From assembly GCF_041260155.1 (NCBI RefSeq), contig NC_091929.1, positions 49,739,389-49,803,388 of the forward strand: a stretch of 64,000 bases of DNA. Reading direction: 5' to 3'. Shown here piece by piece: positions 59,776-64,000 of the stretch. A program made the translations under genes and the position numbers. The notes under the pieces were generated by a model. It saw only the letters and a program-made list of their open reading frames with translations, made no database searches and was not told the origin of the DNA. Positions within the stretch are counted from its first letter, which is position 1, and each line of letters begins with the position of its first letter. Origin of the DNA: Ptychodera flava (taxonomy: Eukaryota; Hemichordata; Enteropneusta; Ptychoderidae).

Positions 59776-60666
59776 GTACGTAATGTACCCATATTACGAT
59801 TTTCCTATCTTTCCATATATTTTTGTGTCACTTGGAAACACATACAAAGTGTCGATACAATTTTTCAAATCCAGGACTATTAGAGCTGATATTCTTAGTA
59901 TCTGTTTTACATGCAGGTATACAAAGATACTCATCAATTCCCAACCGTTTACATATCATCGATGCAATTTGTAATCTTACAGCATAAAGGTGACAACAAT
60001 CAAACGTGTATGCAAAACATCTGGCACATCATGCTAATTGCATGCTATTTGCTATACTTGTCAGCGTTTCCATAGTAACAAAAATGGTCAAACTTCGAAC
60101 ACGACATAATTCTAACTGATACATTTATTGAGACCACTTAGGTTCAACCATGCATGAAAGCGTATTGGATGCCAAATAAAAGAAATAAACCCGGGGTCCG
60201 TTTTTAGTGTACCGCTACAATATTGCATTTGTCAGACCATAAAATTTATCGCGTGCATTGTTACTATTGGGATGGAGCCGGATACTGGTGTCGATGTTTT
60301 GTGTATATAGCTTGTGTATTTACCGAGTAAAGGTTAGATGTAACATTTATGAAAAGCACGTTAATAGTTAAATAGGCGAGAAGATGTACACGCAACGTCT
60401 AACAGATACAACCTTTGCTTGCATCATTAAATTTTGCTGTTTTTCTCTGAAGCATATATTCTCGTGCTGCAGTATATGTTATCTAAATCTCATATTTTAT
60501 ATTCAAGGTTTTCTTAGTGTTCGATGCATTTATTCTGTTAGCGTAATGCCAGAATAGTTCAATATTGAAGAGGGAATGAATGATATAAGCTGCTGAACTC
60601 TAATTTACTAGCGTGTATATACAAATGTGTTGTGGGTGTGCAAAGCAGATGAGCAATGTCATAGAG

Positions 60667-60987
60667 TTAAGGTAGCGACCAACCAAATAGACATTTTCAG
60701 ATTGTTATATTTTTTGTCAGTTATAGAAGTCCCAAACGACAATAAAGTATATATTTTCTGAAAGCTCTGATATAAGGAAATGCAACTATGCACAGTAAGC
60801 AGTCATTAATTACATAATAGTAATGTGACAAGCGTTTATTATGCAAATAATGACTTGTACTGTGCATTGTCGGATTACACAATATTAGGGCTTTCAGAAA
60901 ATATATGCTTAATTAGGGGTTTTCGACTTCTATAACAGAGAAAAATAAAAATTTGAAAGAGTCTATTCTGGACGTCGCTTACCTTAA
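60667..60987. mobile_element. 321-bp full-length hairpin MITE with TTAA ends
   Basis: TTAAGGTAGCGACC at the left pairs with GTCGCTTACCTTAA at the right. Pairing continues inward (GTTATAGAAGTC, TATATTTTCTGAAAGC) to an inner hairpin around ATGCACAGTA and TACTGTGCAT. The end TTAAGGT is shared with the MITEs at 30490, 34232 and 40655, though the interior differs. It lies in the third intron of the broken paralogue and is absent from the matching intron of the 48240 gene. Confidence 0.85.
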
Positions 60988-61318
60988 GTGACAAGGAAAG
61001 TGACATCAAAACTGGCCCTATAATGATATTAATTCAACGTTATGCATTAACAGGTCCGTGAAATAAATATTTTTGTGTGAAAAATCTAGTTTGACCATCC
61101 TGAACTGCAAATAGTAAGTTGCAGTACCGGGTGACGCCAATAGATATCAATAGATATCAAGAGGTGGTATATGGTACTCTACTCATGAAAGCAAACGCTT
61201 GAGACTGGCCATGGCGTCAGTAAAGAATGATATATTTAATAAGAAATCATCATTTATTAGTCCTCAACCAGTAACGCTTCATACATGGATTGTCACCTCT
61301 ATCCTCGGTACTTTTCAG

Positions 61319-61452
61319 TGTCTCAAAATAACAGGCATCTACTTTGGCCAGCAATATCACAAGACAGGTACTTGCACTTCTCAAAGCTGCTTGATTCTTC
61401 CGTTGACACACAGCCAACGTGTTACAGGATTCTACCAAGACTACAGTCATAG
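61319..61452 (+). pseudogene. Exon 4 of paralogue: small module, frameshifted
   Basis: Begins SQNNRHLLWPAISQDRYLHF as in the other gene, then loses 7 bp after LLDSSVD and ends in TAG at the old donor. Confidence 0.8.
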
Positions 61453-62259
61453 GTATGTGAAAAATTATTGTAACTTAACCACGAGGTGCATCTTTGGAAC
61501 CCCTTTCTGTTCATCGACTTAAAACAGTTTTTCCATTGGTAAGAAAGCGTGAAAAACCGAAACGCCACACTTCTTCACCTTTATCCATTTGAATCAAGTG
61601 GTAAGATAACCAGAACTAAACCGAACAAAAAAAATCACTAAGACTGAGACCCGGTTCACCTAAGCTCCTTTAATTTCATGGAATTGAAATATATGGATGA
61701 CCTTCCTCAAACCCGACTCCAGTTTTCGTCGTACTTTTTTATCGACCAAGCCTAAAAGACAGGGCTTTAGTCCTTCCGTTGTGTTAATGGTTTCTTGCTA
61801 AACGGTGATACAAATCGAGTATTCAAATATGATTCTTTATACGAATAATCATAAGGCATTATTAATCATCAGCGTAAAGTAAATATTAGTTGAGTTGACC
61901 TATATGTTTATGCTAACATGTCACAATGAATTCTTAAATAATCATTAACTCATGTAAACATCATGCACTAATAATGTTGCTAAAAGTGCAGAGACATGAA
62001 AACAGTTTGAGACGACATTTTCGATCAGATAATATTCAAAGTAAAACGATCAAATGTGGATGTGATTATAAGCCAAAAAATACAGTAATTCAAGTCCAAT
62101 CAAATTAAAAAAACCCACATACAAACACAAATGCATACACATACACAAAAACAGACAGATAGGCTATGTCATGCACATGGCAAGTTTCATGTGTGAGGTA
62201 ATTTTTGGCGAAAGAGTGCAGGAGTGAAAGACAATATACAATGCCCTGGTGTATCGTAA

Positions 62260-62261
<2 letters not shown>

Positions 62262-62300
<39 letters not shown>
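62262..62300 (+). repeat. (ATT)n microsatellite
   Basis: About 13 ATT units at the point where homology with the first gene copy ends. Confidence 0.97.
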
Positions 62301-62670
62301 AAGTTTAGAGGCTATAAGTATTATATAGAAATCTAATAACAGTTCATTGAAGCTGTGTAGGAATTCTGAAAAAGAAGTGTTGTATATTTTAATTTTGTCA
62401 ATAGGGGTGACTTCCAATTGTTTTACGTGCAGCGCAGAATTATGCATTATACTGTACGGAGAGAGGGGGATATCATTAAGCCAAGGGGTAAGTAAATGCT
62501 TGTCGGAAAAGTGACACTAAGCAGTTTACGCGATACCAGCAAGCCTAGACTTTTAACTTTTGTGCGAACTTTACGGATACACGTTCAATCGGTTCAATTT
62601 AATTTTGTTTTTAGTTTTCTTCCAACAAAAGTCACGACTATGAAAAAGATTTCCGATATAAATTAACAAT
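62301..62670. other. Intergenic; nothing recognised
   Basis: AT-rich, only short frames. Confidence 0.4.
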
Positions 62671-62673
62671 CTC

Positions 62674-62754
<81 letters not shown>
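62671..62754 (+). repeat. (CT)n microsatellite
   Basis: About 42 CT units, almost pure. Confidence 0.98.
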
Positions 62755-62757
<3 letters not shown>

Positions 62758-62989
62758 GTGAAATTGCTATGCTGCGACCACCGAACGAATATTCCCCACC
62801 CCCACCCCCTCTAACATAACGTATCCTGTACTAATGCTTTCATAAACGTATCAATGTACCAATGTACAATGGATTCATTCTGTTGTATAATTTAAAACTT
62901 ATTCAGACTTACTTCGTAAGCGTCATATTGGCATTGCAGAATAAACATTTTTCTGCATTTCCCATGTTTCGCCCTGGCAGTGTAATCTG

Positions 62990-63068
62990 GCAGAGACCCT
63001 GCGATTCGCGTTCTTCTCTGTCGGAACACGCGTGCGCCCTTCAGAGACGCGACGCGAATCCCAGAGCA
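62990..63068. repeat. GC-rich ~80-bp palindromic repeat, copy 2 (inverted)
   Basis: Reverse complement of 44385-44465 with a few changes. The inverted ends are ACCCTGCGATTCGCGTTC and GCGACGCGAATCCCAGAG. The open frame across it (62862-63278) is not convincing. Confidence 0.75.
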
Positions 63069-63079
63069 TGCGCTATTGG

Positions 63080-64000
63080 GAGTGCGTGGCGTGACATTAG
63101 AACGTCTCCGATCTCGCGCTATCGTGTCGTTGGAATGTTGACAGAAACTGGAATTACTGCAGAGAATACTTTTCAGGATATCACATGTGAGTGTCTAAGG
63201 TACCAAGAAGGACGTTTAGGAAATACTTTCAGAAAGTTCACGCTGCCTGTAGCCATTTTGTGGAGTATAAGCTTATAAGCTTACGTAACTCAGCACTGCA
63301 GCGTATACAGTATTTCTACTGACGGTACTGTACATATTGCCGGAAGATATGCGATAGAATTTTGCGTTTCACGTCGTTCAATCATTCAGATGGAAATGCC
63401 GCCCTTCTCAAAACTTTGAAAAAAGCAGGGTGACAGACTTTGGAATGCTACACTACAGTTTTCGAGAACTAATGGACCGCGGTTTTATTCAACAATCGAG
63501 AGGGCTAGGGTGAGTCGAACTTTTTCCTATGTCCATGTAGCACTTGTGCAAAAATATGCGAATCAATGCGTTTTTCACCAAGCTGAAAGGTTGAAAGATG
63601 CGTCCGTCACTTTGGGACGAGCTAGATAAATGCAGTCAAACCAGGCTGGGCACAAAAATTTGCCATAATATGACTTTGTTCTGGAAATTACGAAGACAAC
63701 CGGCCGTGCGGTGGAACTTTGCAACAAAGTTTCAATATCTGAACTGGCATACTTGAATGACAGACACAGGAAACGATGGCCAATAAAAATGCATTCTCGT
63801 AGCATTTTGATAATAATGTATCAATCACAATGACACAGAAATTATGCCTCCTCCTGACAGAAGGGCCATGGCCTATTTGTAGCCCTGCTACACTATGTCT
63901 TAGTGCTGAAAAGGCCATGTTGTTGTCAGGTTGTCATGGCGACTTTTAAAATTTGCATACAACTCTGAGGGTTGAACGGGTTGTTAATGGGTCATAAAAC
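63080..64000. other. End of window; nothing recognised
   Basis: A CGT-rich patch near 63090-63160 and short frames only. No exon homologous to the Link or second TSP1 exon of the upstream gene was found. Confidence 0.4.

Larger units (their letters stand above)
58011..61452 (+). pseudogene. Broken PAN-EGF-TSP1 paralogue
   Basis: Exons at 58011-58331, 59346-59484, 59593-59775 and 61319-61452 correspond one to one with exons 1-4 of the gene at 48240, with the same phases and splice sites. The TSP1 exon has TAG at 59613-59615 where the other gene has TGG (Trp). The small-module exon is 134 instead of 141 nt, a 7-bp deletion that shifts the frame into a stop at its end. The later TSP1 and Link exons are absent up to 64000. 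The first two exons are intact, so a truncated PAN-EGF protein could still be made. Confidence 0.85.
57230..62250 (+). repeat. Segmental duplicate of about 47430-53550
   Basis: Homology begins near AACAGGTTTTACATAATA (57236) and runs through the upstream region, PAN, EGF, TSP1 and small-module exons to TACAATGCCCTGGTGTATCG (62245). There it breaks at an ATT microsatellite. The offset falls from 9.8 to 8.7 kb through indels. The second TSP1 and Link exons were not found in the remaining window. Confidence 0.88.

Noticed and set aside
62862-63278. 138-codon ORF with Arg/Ala-rich stretch
   Set aside because: Its middle is the GC-rich palindromic repeat also present inverted at 44.4 kb. No domain or splice support.

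Overview
The window looks like nuclear DNA of a marine invertebrate, most likely an invertebrate deuterostome of the acorn worm, amphioxus or echinoderm kind. This is an inference from intron-rich genes with GT-AG borders, secreted mosaic proteins (pentraxin, F-type lectin, PAN, EGF, TSP1 and Link modules), many tetranucleotide arrays and many transposon fossils. There are no prokaryotic operons, no convincing intact tRNA and no CRISPR. No species can be named from sequence alone.

Layout. 1-2.15 kb: a 5'-truncated LINE on the minus strand that runs off the left edge. 2.17-19.65 kb: a giant palindromic fossil element. Its arms are about 6.0 kb each around a 0.63-kb spacer, its ends are AG...CT, and it is flanked by a 6-bp duplication TATGAA. 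These ends are Polinton-like, but no Polinton gene is visible. A 4.84-kb element with TA duplications sits in the right arm, and inside that is a 266-bp MITE with TTA duplications. 19.65-28.4 kb: gene-poor DNA with a LINE relic, several MITEs and hairpins, a decayed tandem repeat and one possible minus-strand exon.

29.17-42.76 kb: the best gene of the window, on the plus strand. Twelve exons all join in phase 1 and give a continuous frame of 1,074 residues: signal peptide, four pentraxin domains separated by 11-residue linkers, a (PPPPPKTEA)n stalk and a C-terminal F-type lectin domain. It grew by tandem duplication. The first pentraxin unit was copied together with its promoter and signal-peptide exon, and the copied head is now a dead relic inside an intron. 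The third and fourth pentraxin units are a very recent 1.23-kb duplication. The predicted product is a secreted multivalent lectin, plausibly for innate recognition, and recalls the pentraxin-F-lectin fusion protein of Xenopus.

43-48 kb: repeats, a tRNA-like SINE and MITEs. 48.24-55.67 kb: a second secreted mosaic gene (signal peptide, PAN/apple, EGF, TSP1, an unrecognised 47-residue module, TSP1, Link) whose Link exon has an in-frame TGA. 57.2-62.25 kb: a tandem paralogue of its first part, broken by a nonsense codon in TSP1 and a 7-bp deletion in the small module, so a pseudogene. The last 1.7 kb holds simple repeats and a dispersed GC-rich palindrome also seen at 44.4 kb.
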